64,000 bases of DNA from Chelydra serpentina. Lineage: Eukaryota > Chordata > Testudines > Chelydridae. The DNA lies in NCBI GenBank assembly GCA_037349315.1, contig JBAIAC010000004.1, positions 37,389,001 through 37,453,000 on the forward strand. The letters run 5' to 3'. The notes under the pieces were generated by a model. It was not told the origin of the DNA. It was given only the letters and a program-made list of their open reading frames with translations, and ran no database searches. Shown in pieces: positions 20,776 to 31,985 of this stretch. Within the stretch, counting starts at the first letter, position 1; every line of letters starts with the position of its first letter. The position numbers and the translations under genes are program-made.

Positions 20776-21659
20776 AGCACCACGTGTATGTAGCCCCACT
20801 TACTTCAGTGGAGCTACCTATCATGGCTGCCTGCATGGAGCTCATTGCAGGATCACAGCCCACTGCTGGTTGGGAAATGAGTTTCCATTTTTTGTTCAAA
20901 TTTTTCTTAAACTTTTTGAGGTTTTAGTTGAAAAACTGATAAACTGAAAAAAAAAATTGTGGGTTTCAGCAGCTGGAATCTCCTCCCCTCAAATTTTATG
21001 AAATCATAATTTTTTCCCCACAAAAATCTTAGTTTAGTTAAAATGCCATTTTTCATCCATAATGTTTCACTGGGAAACTTTTGACCAGCTTTATCAGGGT
21101 GTAAGAGGATTATATTTTCAAAAGTGCTGAGCACTCAAACTTCCCATTGAAGTCAATAGAGTTCTGGTGCTAAGCCCCACTTTGAAGTCAGACCAGCAGC
21201 AGTACCCAGCAGGCTTTTGTGTCTCTCACCGGAGGAGCAGCTTTACCTCTGCGACAGCAGACAGCCGCCCAGCGCAGCACTACCCGCTCACCACAGCAAC
21301 CAAAACACCTATGGTCATCGCTCTCGAGCAACAGACAGTGAAAGAAGGACCTTGACTAGACCATTCGGAGGGATTTTCATAGAAGCCCCTGTAAGTTAAA
21401 AATCTTTTTCTATTTGACATCCTCAAGTGTATGAGTCTCAAGTGTAAATAAAGCTGGATGTCTGTGGTTTGAGTGAGATCTCCCTACCCATTTGGTACCT
21501 GTTAGGCCAGCCTGTTGTTTGATATATTGTTACATGTTTAATTGATATATTGGTATATGTAATAGGTATTGTTGCAAGGTATAGAGTATTAAATGGATTT
21601 TAAATTGCAATTGTAGTACCATGTCTTTATTTCTCACACCGCTTCCTTTACACTGTATC
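20776..21659. other. No gene recognised; possible ancient palindrome half near 21118
   Basis: ttcaaaagtgctgagcactc and cccattgaagtcaatagag at 21118-21166 resemble an ancient palindromic amniote repeat. From 21190 to 21480 the sequence is less AT-rich, with short frames of no recognisable family, and a strong splice-donor-like cctgtaagt at 21388. I cannot assign a function. Confidence 0.35.
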
Positions 21660-21925
21660 TGTAACTGTTACTGTTTTATTTTATTATTTTTATTATTTGT
21701 TGTTGTTATTATTATTTATTTATGTTATTATATTATTTCTTTATTATTTATTATTTATATAATATATGAGTAGTTAATATACATCTAATACATAATTATT
21801 TATTTGTTATGTATTATTTTATTGTTTGTTTATTTTATTATTTTATTTTATTTTATTATTTTTACTGATATCGCTCCTCTTTTATTGTAACCTTTATTGT
21901 AACTTCTAAATAAATATTATTTTTG
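21660..21925. repeat. TTA/TTTA-rich low-complexity tract
   Basis: About 250 bp almost entirely of T and A with irregular attt, atta and tttatt units. Simple-sequence expansion; no coding potential. Confidence 0.8.
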
Positions 21926-22685
21926 TTTTCAAAGAATTTACTGCTTGCTGCCTATTGATCGGAGGGATGTATCGTGTCCTTCCAGGGGAAAGTTAGCTGG
22001 CCTTGGTTAGCGGCTTTTCTCTGGAACATCCATAGAGGGGGCCACAACCTTTAATACCAGAATAGGCAAATTGAAAATAAAGGGTTTTAAATTAAAATGA
22101 CAGTTGGGTTCAGATCTTCCGGTAACAACATCTGCAAGGTATCACTGAAGACCATAGTTCAGAGACACAAAAGAATTAGACTTTTAAGTGAGTAAGAACA
22201 GTATCTAGGATGATACTAGCTAGGATTTAGAGCCATGGCAGAAAGTAGAGTCACTTTAGTAACTGAAATAGTGGCACTATTGTCTATACAGGAGTGAACT
22301 GCATGAGAGATCAGAAGTGTTGCTCTGAAAATACCATGCAGTATGATTCTTTTGACTTGAAATTCTGCCCTGTGCAGAGGGCCAATAAAACGTTTTATGT
22401 GCACCTCTTAGGTCCCATTTAAGACCTCAAATTATGGCTTAAGAGGAGAATAGATCTCCTGTTGGCCCTCTGCATAGGATGAATTTTATCTGCTGTGTTT
22501 TTTCATAGTTCAACTCACTCTGGTATAACATACAAAAAATCATTTTGGAGGGTGCCCTCTTTAGTGTGAAAATTTATAGTCATAATGTGGGGGAAATCCT
22601 CTTGGTCACAGACTTTTATGGAGAAAGCAAAACACAACCAATTAAATCTGATTTGTCTGACATTTTAGATTCATAGAGATCTTGT
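21926..22685. other. No feature recognised
   Basis: Mixed-composition sequence without a named repeat or plausible gene. Confidence 0.45.
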
Positions 22686-22689
22686 TATG

Positions 22690-22920
22690 AACTAGAGAAA
22701 ATACTTCGGACTATACAGCCTGACTTGACACCCTGTTCACGTCCTCCTCATAAAAGTATCTCTGTATCTTCATCCACACTGTTGCCTATGTCTGGAATGA
22801 GTTCTCCAAGCCTATCTCTCAACCCACCACCCTCACGTCATTCAAAATCCTCCAGAAAATTTGCTTCTGTCATGAAGTCTACAAGAAAGGAACTGGTTAA
22901 ATTAAAATCTTGCCCTTAAA
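22690..22920 (+). mobile_element. L2-like LINE, ORF2 C-terminal fragment
   Basis: In one frame, cctatgtctggaatgagttc and the text following read VWNEFSKPISQPTTLTSFKI and then KICFCHEVYKK, matching the L2 C-terminal consensus (WNxLP..I.....L..FKxxLKxxxF..VY). Old and truncated at both ends. Confidence 0.5.
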
Positions 22921-23174
22921 AAAAGTATTATTCAAGGAGAAATATATATGAACTAACACAGTCGTTGTCATCTTATTTTTGTTCCCCATCCACACCTTCT
23001 GCATCTTTAATCTTCCTTTCTCCACCTTGTTTATATTACCCCTCACTCATATTCCAAATAGTAACAACCTCCGGGCAGTTCTTCACATCCTCACATGAAT
23101 GTTGTCCTGAATGTGGAAGAATGATGTTCTTCCTTCTCTACCGTGTAACTATACATTTTCAGAAGTCCCTAGTA
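22921..23174. other. Possibly L2-related 3' flank, not assignable
   Basis: C/T-rich sequence following the L2-like fragment. No recognisable tail. Confidence 0.3.
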
Positions 23175-23250
23175 ATTTTGGGGGGCCTGATTTTCAGAGA
23201 ATGGGTGCTCAATTCTTTCTAAAAATCAGGCCCCTTTGAGGTGTCTCAAG
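23175..23250. repeat. Ancient palindromic element (hairpin)
   Basis: ggggggcctgattttcagag at 23179 and taaaaatcaggcccctt near 23220 form an imperfect inverted repeat. This resembles an ancient short palindromic repeat (cctgattttcagaagtgctgag type) widespread in amniotes. No TSD determined. Confidence 0.45.
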
Positions 23251-23382
23251 TTGGGGAACCAAAATCATACGCTTTTGAAAATGTAGGGCCATAAGTTTAT
23301 GCAGTAATTAAACTTTTCTTATAGATAGTTTAAAAAACCTTTTATAACAGATAAAACCTTATTCATAACAAAAACGCAGAAT

Positions 23383-23440
23383 ACTGCTCCTGCTCCCATT
23401 GTAGTCAATGGGAATTTGTCTTTTGGATCAGACCCTTATT
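23383..23440. repeat. Ancient palindromic repeat fragment
   Basis: tcccattgtagtcaatggga with ggatcagaccc downstream. Same style as the better palindrome at 41324-41399. Confidence 0.35.
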
Positions 23441-25475
23441 GTATTTCAGAGACACAGTGTTGGATCTCAGTGTGAACTGCTGCAAAGTTTGGATTTGAGG
23501 TTTTGGTTTGAGTCTTTCTCTGCTGTATTTATATATCCAACAATAGTTTTACTATACACTGCAAGCCAGCAAAAAGGAAACCCAATCCAGGAATATACTC
23601 AATATTGAAGGGAATAGAACTGCCTCATGGACCTCATTGGTGAGTTATTGTAGTTTATAGCTGTTGTAATTCTATGGGTGCAGTGGTAAGAGGTGCATAA
23701 ATCATATGGTCATAAATTATGTCCCATATGTTTCCGATAGACTGGCCACTGTGCTTTTGAAATACAGCTGTTCATACAGTGGTTGTTACTATATGATGAA
23801 AGAGTATACAAGGAAAAAGGTTAGCGCTGTAATGTATATGGTCCAGCTTGTTTTCTGCCTTTAAATAAAGGTAACCATCATTTCCTCATTGTACTTATTC
23901 AGAAATGCATGTCATCAAAGTAATGAGGGTACTCTTTAGTCTTTTAAAAGAAAGGAAATTAGTGGTTCTCTGAGATCTCTCTGTTGAGTTGACCAGTTTA
24001 ACAGAATGGGTACACAAATTATCCCAGGCAAAATTAAAATCACATAGGAAAGAAAAATGAGTTAGTTCACAATAAATGGAAAATCAGAATATTAAAAATC
24101 AATGCCCTTTGTCCTCAGAGACCTGTGCTGTTACAATCTCCTGCGCTTGTGTGTTTCTGATATTTCTCAGCAAATGGGATCATGAAGTGGTGTTCTCGGA
24201 AACAAGTCTTATCTTGAAATATGGCTTTAAATTTCACAGAATAAAGTACTGCTGCAGAGACATTTTCATCTGCAAAGCCTCGTTTGCTCTTGGTTAGCTC
24301 GTTGTTCCTCCATTGCGTAGTGGGACACAGATATGGGAATATTAATATCTTATGTCCATCCATGGAAAGGTCTTTTTTCACCCAGGCCTCTGCTAGCAGA
24401 TGTTCCTTATCTCTTGCATTTTAGAGGATTGTTATTACTGTTGAATTATCATCCAGCTGTCCCTGTTTCCTTCAGATTAGGGATCCAGAAACAGTTATCT
24501 GCCTACATAGAATTTTCTTTTGGGTCCAACCTCAATTGTTTAGGAATTTTATTTTAAACCAGACCACAAGATCAGAGTACTTAACATCTCCAGGATTCCC
24601 CAGAAGGTAAATTCTGGCAACATTTTCTAAGGCTTCTAAATGAGGGTCACTTCTAAATTATTGCACAACTAAGTGTTTTTGATTTCCCACTACCTCTGTC
24701 TCCATTTTGTCATGTGATGTTTCCTGTTCACCCACTCTACCAATGAGACTATCTGTCAAGATTACTTCTTTGTTCAGAGTTTCCAAGCTGTTTCCTAAAG
24801 CAGATAGGATATTTTGTAGTTTGTGTAATTGTAATCAAACACACAAAAATCCTGATTATATTGGCGGTGTTGCATGGCCTTCTTTTCTTCATGGCAATAT
24901 CGGGGCTGCAATGAACATGAATACAATTTTTTGTGTGTTGTAGGCAGCTCAGTATAGTATGTGCTAGAAACATGGAGATATTTTGTTTTGTTGTACTTAA
25001 ACATTTATTTGAAAATAGCATTTAAAAAAATCAACAGAGCAGTGAACAATCATCTTTCAGTGATCTTACCCTACCACCATCACCCCATGGCTTTTTATAC
25101 ATTAAGTCTCTTTCCCAAAGGCTCCTCCTGAGGCCATAACACCAGCTTTCCACCACCTGGATATCCCACTGCACTTATCTGAAAGTCTAGGTGCATGTAT
25201 AAAAAAATCCCTAAAATAGATTCCAGATCAAATATTAGTAGGACCAGTGTTCATATTAAAACCTTCCAAAGACACCAGAGCCAATAAATTCTTTCCTAAT
25301 CCTCACCCCATTCGCTCCCACTCCATTCCCCATGCACCCACCCAGGAAAGCACGGGAAAACAGATGAGGCTTGGAAGTCAATAATTCAAATCCAGAGGTG
25401 AGGGAGATGTAAGTTTCAGTCAAGAACCCATCACTGAAAACACCAGAAATTTCCCATTTAATTTGAAAGGTTGTT
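23441..25475. other. No gene recognised in about 2 kb
   Basis: AT-rich sequence. Frames of 60-90 codons at 23408-25021 show no domain or conserved motif. No repeat termini found. Confidence 0.45.
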
Positions 25476-25483
25476 AGCTAGGG

Positions 25484-25587
25484 CAGGGGTTCTCAACCTT
25501 TTTCTTTCTGATCCCCCACTCCCCAAATGCTATAAAAACTCCATGGCCCACCTGTGCCACAACAACTGGTTTTCTGCATATAAAAGC
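25484..25587. mobile_element. hAT fragment (CAGGGGTTCTCAACC family), right end missing
   Basis: Starts with CAGGGGTTCTCAACCTTT, the same terminal style as 47633-48041, but no matching GGTTGAGAACC end is found. It runs into another terminus at 25588. Confidence 0.6.
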
Positions 25588-25780
25588 CAGGGCTGGCGTT
25601 AAGAGGTAGCAAACAGAGCAATTACCTGGGTCCCATTGCCACAGGGCACCCCACAAAGTTATATCGCTTAGGTTTCAGCTTCAGCCCCGAGTGGTGGGAC
25701 TCACGGCCCCAGATTTCAGCTACATGTGGTTGGGCTTCTGCTTTCTGCCCTGGGTCCCAGCGAGTCTAACGCTGGCCCTA
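25588..25780. mobile_element. Small hAT-like element (CAGGGCTGGCGTTA family)
   Basis: Inverted ends CAGGGCTGGCGTTA at 25588 and TAACGCTGGCCCTA ending at 25780. The flanking octamers (ataaaagc and cttgttca) do not match, unlike every other hAT element here, so flanking DNA was probably lost or rearranged. Confidence 0.65.
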
Positions 25781-25784
25781 CTTG

Positions 25785-26998
25785 TTCATTCCCTTTTCCA
25801 GATTATTAATGAATATGTTGAACAGCATAGGTCCCAGTAAAGATCCTTGGGGGACCCTGCTGTTTACCTCTCTCCATTGTGAAAATAGACCATTTTTCCT
25901 ACCCTATGTTTCCTATCTTTTAACCTGTTACTGATCCATGAGAGGACCTTCCCTCTTATCCCATGACTGCTTAGTTTCCTTAAGAGCCTTTGGTGGGGTA
26001 CTTGGTCAAAGGCTTTCTGAAAGTCCAAATATGCTATATCAACTGGATCACCCTTGTCAATATGCTTGTTGATACCTTCAAAGAATTCTAACAGATTGGT
26101 GAGGCATGACTTCGATTTACAAAAACCATGTTGACTCTTCCCCCAACAAATTGTGTTCATATATGCGTTTGATCTTTCTGTTTTTTACTATGCGTTCTAC
26201 CAATTTGCCCAGTACTGAAGTAGCCAGTACTCACTAGCCTGTAATTGCCAGGCTCTCCTCTGGAACCCTTAAAAAAAATCAATGTTACATTAGCTACCTT
26301 CCAATCATCTGGGACAGACACTCGTTTCAGCAATACAGTTAGTAGTTCTGCAATTTCATATTTGAGTTCCTTCAGAGCTCTTGGGTGAATACCATTTGAT
26401 CCTGGTGACTTATTACTGTTTAATTTATAAATACATTCCAAAACCTCTTCTATTGCCACCTCAATGTGGGACAGTACTTCAGATTTGTTACCCAAAAAGA
26501 ATACCTCTCCCCTATATCCTCTGCAGTGAAGACGAATGCAAAGAATTCATTTAGCCTCTCTTCAATGGCCTTGTCTTCCTTAAGTGTTCCTTTAGCACTG
26601 TCATCTAATGGCCCCACTGTCTGTTTGGCAGGCTTCCTGCTTCTCATGTACTTTAAAAAAAGTTTTACTGTTAGTTTTTTTTGTTTAGCAAGCTGCTTCT
26701 CACATTTCTTCTTGGCCCGCCTTGTTATATTTGTACACTTAATATGCCAGAGTTTGTGAGCCTTCCTGCTATCCTCACTAGGTTTTAACTTGCAAATTTT
26801 AAAGGATGCCTTTTTGCCTCTAACAGCTCCATTACTCTGCTGGTTAGAATAGTGGCATTCTTTTGCTTCTCTTTTTCTTTTTTTTTATGGTTTGGGGTAT
26901 ATATTTAGTCTGAGCCTCTATTGTGGTGTTTTTAAATAGTCCCCATGCCACTTGCAGGTATTTAATTCTCGTGACAACTCCTTTTAATTACCATCTAA
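25785..26998 (-). mobile_element. CR1/L3-like LINE, ORF2 fragment
   Basis: The minus strand encodes, from right to left, the segment before RT (GPLDDSAKGTLKEDKAIEERL), the RT start (YKLNSNKSPGSNGIHPRALK, then PDDWKVANVTLIF) and the RT fingers/palm (QHGFCKSKSCLTNLLEFFE, then DIAYLDFQKAFDQVPHQRLL). It stops before the (Y/F)ADD box. Several frameshifts divide it (frames 26450-26647, 26157-26495, 25864-26160). It is older than the copies at 32-41 kb and of a different subfamily. Confidence 0.8.
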
Positions 26999-27640
26999 TA
27001 AGCACCTTCATTCTTGTAGGTGCCAGCCCTGGTAGGTCCCCATAACCACTCAGACACATGGCTAAATGAACGGGTATTATGCTAGGACTGGCAGGAAAGG
27101 TTGCAATTACTCCACTCTATGTACAGAGGCTGAAGTGTAGGGACAGTTCAAAGTGAGCTATAGTGGTAAGTGTTTTCAGTCCCTAGGGCAGCCCACTCGA
27201 GGGTCAGGGCTTCTCAGGCCTAGTGCCTGGGGTGCCTTCTCCAGTCCTGTCTCTATTCAAGCAAATAGGATCTTGCTGGTTTCCAGGCCAGGCTCAACTA
27301 ATGTCTCTGGTTGGGGCCCCTCTGCACTGGCTCCCTGCCCAGCCACTGCTGCTCCCCTGTAAGTCCCACACAGATCTGAACCCAGCTGTAATGTTGCAGC
27401 CTGTTTCACAACTGGTTCTGTGTACAGTTCCTGGGGGTTCTTCCCTGTGGCCAGCTTCTCTGCATCTCTCTGCTTGCCATGTGACTATTGCCTTGTAAAA
27501 GAGCCTGGCCACTTCCTGGTTCAGGATCCTGCTCTTGCCTGGCCAAAGGAAATGGAAGTGCAGTGGAGAGTGGGCTGACAGGAGTTGTAGTCCCTGGTTG
27601 GCAGATACATCACAGGCAATTCATAAGCAAAACACACATT
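26999..27640. other. Unclassified sequence, possibly LTR-like
   Basis: More GC-rich than its surroundings. The text has the look of a turtle interspersed sequence (cctggggtgccttctccag, cctggccacttcctggttc), but I found no TG...CA ends, TSD or coding part. Frames at 27153-27512 have no family resemblance. Confidence 0.3.
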
Positions 27641-28500
27641 AGGTTCCACATGGTTGACTCTTAATACCTAACTTGTATAGTTCTCTGCCAGTAACATGCT
27701 TCACAGAACTATCAGCACTTTTAGTAAAATCTGGTTTGGGCAACAATTCATTCAGAAATGCTTGCTCCAATGTTACATGCTAGATCACCTAGTAATACTA
27801 AAGGAATAGCAGATGAAAAATGTCAAATATCACAGAACACAAACATCCCGAATTCTTGTCAGGGGAATATCAAGAGCACTGGCAGATTGAGAGAGGCCAA
27901 AAATTTGTGCACTGAAAGAATATGATTTACACCTGAAATAATTTATACATCAGCCTGCATTCATCAAATAATTGGAGATGATTATCCAGCTATAGTACAC
28001 AATATTAAAGGAACTGAAATATATCCAATCTTGGCAATTACACTGGAGCATGTTAAGAAAAAGCACAAATGAATGACCATGAAAATACTGCAGATAGAGC
28101 TGTTCTTACCATACCATATCCATTACTGTATTGTTATCGCTTTAGGGCTCCGATCTGATTTGCTATATAAACACATGTATTATCCTCTTCTGACATGCAG
28201 ACCACTTATTCATTCTGATGATCGTGAAGCACGAAAAATTCATGTCAATATGGACTCTGAGTAAAAGAAGGTCACATGCAAATTCAGTCAGTAGTTACTG
28301 GCCCTTCTCACCCAAGTCCCTATCTCAAGGCTATTTCTCAGGTCTCAGAGCATATTCCACTTCTCATCCCACATCCTGATAACCAGGGAACCCATAAGAG
28401 GCTACGGCATGTTACTCAGAAGAGTATTTTCTAGCTAAATAGTCTTTGGTTAACATGCACGAGAGTTTGGAGTTTTGGCCAGCTCCGATTGAAGTTAGTG
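27641..28500. other. No feature recognised
   Basis: AT-rich unique-looking sequence without frames of interest. Confidence 0.45.
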
Positions 28501-28504
28501 CAAT

Positions 28505-28625
28505 GTTGCTGTCGATGTGTTAGTCCAAGGATATTAGAAAGACCAGTGAGGTGATATCTTTTATTGGAGCAACTTCTGTTAGTTAGAGAGACACATTTTC
28601 AAGCTTAAACACCACTTCTGGATGA
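28505..28625 (+). repeat. Unclassified interspersed repeat, family A, copy 2
   Basis: Reads tgttagtccaaggatattag, atatcttttattggagcaac and ttctgttagttagagagaca, the same order as 3337-3520, diverged. Confidence 0.5.
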
Positions 28626-28984
28626 CAGCAGAAGGGGCATGACAGAAGGCTCATTCAGCTGATCTCTGGGTGCCAGACTGACCTCCTGTCTAACAACTAT
28701 TCATTGTGGGGGAAATTCACTCAACTGCAGAGAGCCAGGACAATACTTGTTATGTATCACGTTTGTGCCACTTTAGCAGTATTTTGAGGGCCTGATTGGG
28801 CTTACAAGGTGCATAGCCCCTCGGCACGGGGCTGAATTTAATCCTGTGGGTTCAAAAGTTCAGGCACAAAATAGTAACCACAGAAATGGAGGTCAGAACT
28901 AAAATGTTTGCTCTAAGTTTAACTCAGGCACCTATCAGCTGTTTTTTGCTCTTCTTACATAAGAAATAATTGGTACTCCTGCGG
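28626..28984. other. No feature recognised
   Basis: No frame or repeat that I can name. ctgattgggcttacaaggtg near 28793 may be ancient repeat debris. Confidence 0.4.
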
Positions 28985-29230
28985 CCCCAGTCAGGGGTTA
29001 GATCTCACTCCTTTGACTGAGGGGAAAGTTGCAAAAGTGAGGGGACCTTGCTCTGCCTGGCAGCAGCTCTCTATACCACATGAAGGGTCCTCTAGCTGAA
29101 CATCTCCACTGAATACAGCTGTGGCATATAATATGGGGAGAGAGGTTTTTGGGATGTGCAGATTCCAGACCATAAAAGGCTTTATAGATTGAATTCAATC
29201 ATGGAACAAATAGGCAGCTGGTGAAATTCA
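28985..29230 (-). mobile_element. L2-like LINE, RT C-terminal relic
   Basis: The minus strand reads LPICSMIEFNL, then WSGICTSQKPLSPYYMPQ, then STLQLSPQSK-like text. This follows the L2 ORF2 order WLPVxxRIxFKxLxLxYKALxG..PxYLxxxLxPY. Stops and indels are frequent. Confidence 0.5.
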
Positions 29231-30789
29231 TGGAGCACCAGTGTCGTGCTCACAATAAAATGCTGTGACCTCAGAACCCTTTAGGCTAGGGGGTTACAAG
29301 AATATCCTAATTCTGGAATGTACATTCTGGTTCACCAAAGAATGTCATGGGAGATCTTAAATGAAAGCCAGGGTCACAATGGTCAATAATATCACTGCGA
29401 AATGTATGTACAGATACTGTGTGAGGAGCTATGTAGCCACACTGAAAATATGTTCTTGGATTATGTATCATAGCAGAGATGAAAAAATCAGGTTTTCTGT
29501 CAGACAAGAGATGTTTATTCACCTTTCTCTCTGACAGATGTAAATTAAGCATTGTAAGCTAACACAATGGATATCCATTTACATGTGAAGTTATTGAAGA
29601 GATATGATGCCAACAGGGAAGTAGCACACGGGAAGATAACAAGCCATGGGCAGTTATATTGTCTCTCAGACAGACCATGAACTTTGGGAATATAAGTAGA
29701 AGGCAAAGAAAATACCCCCGTATTCTGCACCTAGGAAGTAAATGGGCAGTGTGTTTACATTCATGAAAACTGGATCTCAGCCAGGTTGAAAACCCTGCAG
29801 AAAACTTTGGGGGAGGTAAGCGTCTTTAAACAAGAGTTGTTCTTAGTTAAGCTCTAGAAAACTGTTATAATTTTGTTTTCCAATATCTGTACTCACTATC
29901 CCCTGAATCTTTAGTTTTTGATGGTAAATTTATTGTTGTTTTCACAATGAATATATATCAGTGCTGTGATATTAAGCCAGGTGCTGATCCCGAGTTGCAT
30001 CATTCAAGATGGTGTGCACATTGTTCATTTGGGAACAGCAGAATTGGTATTTCTAAGTGCTGAGTGGATAAGGGCTGAACACTACAGGGGGAAACTTTAA
30101 AGGGGCTCAGGAACTGGACTGTACCTTTTGTTATTCTGCAAGGCGAAGGAAGGGCTGGCATAATCCAGAGGAGATTGCTTGGGTGACTAATAGGCTGGTG
30201 GTGTCAGGAAGCTGACATGCAGTTAAGCACCAGAAAGACTCTCTCATACTGGAGGAAAGTGTGTAACAAGGTGGCTCACAGTTCTGGGTACTCCGAGTAC
30301 CATCCCAGATGTTCCACTCATCAAGAGAGCAGCTGCCTCCTATACTAGTTCTAGATTCCGACATTGTAATTGTCTAATAATTCAAAAAGTTCTATGAAAA
30401 GAAGATGATTGTAAAGTCTTCAGGGCAGGACATGTCTCTTCCTGTGGGTTTGATTGGCACCTTACAAATTTTTGGTTCTACTGCAGTAAAAAATAACACC
30501 TCTTACTATAGATTAATCCTGATTTTTTTACTAATCCAGAGTTTCCAAAATTGTTTATTGCTTTTCTATTCCCCCAGCCTTCTGATGGGCAATTGTATGG
30601 CCCCTGATTTTTATGGAAGTTTTGGGTATCCCTCAAGATTTCATAAAATGGAGCTTTACCTGTAATACAAACATATAACGAGTTCCTGTGACACTGAGCA
30701 CTGCTTTACTGGGCTTTCCAAATACACATTTCTCCAAGCCACTAAAAATTCATAGATCTTTGGGATACAAACTCACTTTTGCTAGATAG
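29231..30789. other. No gene recognised in about 1.5 kb
   Basis: Frames of 60-86 codons (29307-29730, 30131-30665) have no domain or compositional signal of coding. No repeat termini seen. Confidence 0.45.
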
Positions 30790-31010
30790 GTCCATCAATG
30801 GCTATTAGCCAGGATGGACAAAGATGGTATCCCTAGCCTCTGTTTGTCAGAAGCTGGGAATGGGTGACAGTGGATGGATCACTCGATGATTACCTGTTCT
30901 GTTCATCCCCTCTGGGGTACCTGGCATTGGCCACTGTCGGAAAACAGGATTCTGGGCTAGATGGACCTTTTGTCTGACCCAGTATGTCCATTCTTATGTT
31001 CTTAGATATG
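30790..31010 (+). mobile_element. CR1 LINE 3'-end fragment
   Basis: Better preserved copy of the unit at 431-652: aatggctattagccaggatgg, cctctgtttgtcagaagctg, cctggcattggccactgtcg, ggctagatggaccttttgtc, ending gtccattcttatgttctta. 3' UTR only. Confidence 0.8.
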
Positions 31011-31440
31011 GGTCCAGCTAATCTTCTTAACCTCATTAGGCAGAGTTTAAATGGCTTGTCTATCTTCTCCTGTGTATTACAACTGTTCAATCTTGTATCA
31101 AGATAAAATATACAGATTAAGATTCTCTGGACAGCTTCAGGAGTTTCCAAGCACATTGGCAATTGAAGTAATAACAATGATATTACATGATTGATAGCAG
31201 ATTATGGAGACTCTTGATTTGAAAATTGATGTGCTCACATTTGGTTGCTACTTTTTTGTTATGCTGCATCCGAGCCAACTGCTGGGATCCAATTTGGCAG
31301 CTGGCTTGTTAACTATGAGAGTCAGATGCAGGCATGAATTTTTACTTATCTAGCAGTGACATCTGGTTTTGTGTGACCTGGCAGCTCCTGTTGTACAGAT
31401 AGTGGGTTTGCTGATTAGGATGTGCTGAAGCTCTGATTGG
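31011..31440. other. No feature recognised
   Basis: Unique-looking sequence between the CR1 tail and the open frame at 31444. Confidence 0.4.
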
Positions 31441-31443
31441 CAT

Positions 31444-31773
31444 TTGCTTTTGGGTAATTATTTTCTTCTTGTTTGTTTCTGTGACTGTAGAGAGATGCCT
31501 GCCCTAGAAAGAAATTCACAAAGAGCTTTTAACACATGTATGAGTGGGGTTTCCTTGTGGTTATGTGTTCAGTCCTTAGAAGAACACTCATTCCAATACA
31601 GATTTACTTACGGACTTTATGAATCAGGTGGTGTTGATACACATTTACAACGCTTAGCACTTTTCATCCAGAAGGATGACAAAGGCCGATTCAAATGTAT
31701 AGAGTCCACAGGAATACCATTTCCCATCACTGAATTGCAGCCACCTGTTATGTTTCGCAAGATTGCTGTTTAA
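31444..31773 (+). CDS. Unrecognised open frame, possible exon
   Basis: The open stretch of 109 codons ends at TAA 31771. It is preceded by a pyrimidine tract and tgactgtag (a good splice-acceptor form ending at 31491); if spliced there the frame would continue with REMPALERNSQ. The later part (FQYRFTYGLYESGGVDTHLQ, IQKDDKGRFKCIESTG) is not low-complexity and has a balanced amino-acid content, unlike most chance frames in this window. I do not recognise the family; REJ-like extracellular sequence is one loose guess. No splice donor of consensus form is obvious before the stop, so it would be a terminal exon, a pseudogene piece or chance. Confidence 0.25.
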   Translation: MLLGNYFLLVCFCDCREMPALERNSQRAFNTCMSGVSLWLCVQSLEEHSFQYRFTYGLYESGGVDTHLQRLALFIQKDDKGRFKCIESTGIPFPITELQPPVMFRKIAV

Positions 31774-31985
31774 AAACACACACAGCAATACTATGTGACC
31801 GGTTAGATACTGCAAAAGGAAACTTTTACTTGGGTAGAATATAATTACCAAAGCTGGAAGCTGATCAGGACATCTTTCAGAAAGTGTGAGGGTATCCTTA
31901 ATAATGACAACTGCTCAGGACCTCAGTTTTATATTTCATTTGAAAGATGGCATCTCCACTAGCACAATGTTAACAGCTTGTTCCA

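Noticed and set aside
21380..21400. Strong splice-donor-like cctgtaagt
   Set aside because: No recognisable exon precedes it; isolated donor matches are expected by chance.
23408..25021. Multiple 66-90 codon frames
   Set aside because: Chance frames in AT-rich DNA; no motif, no repeat similarity.
27153..27512. Frames of 69-91 codons in a GC-richer block
   Set aside because: No domain and overlapping on both strands; the block looks like repeat or LTR sequence.
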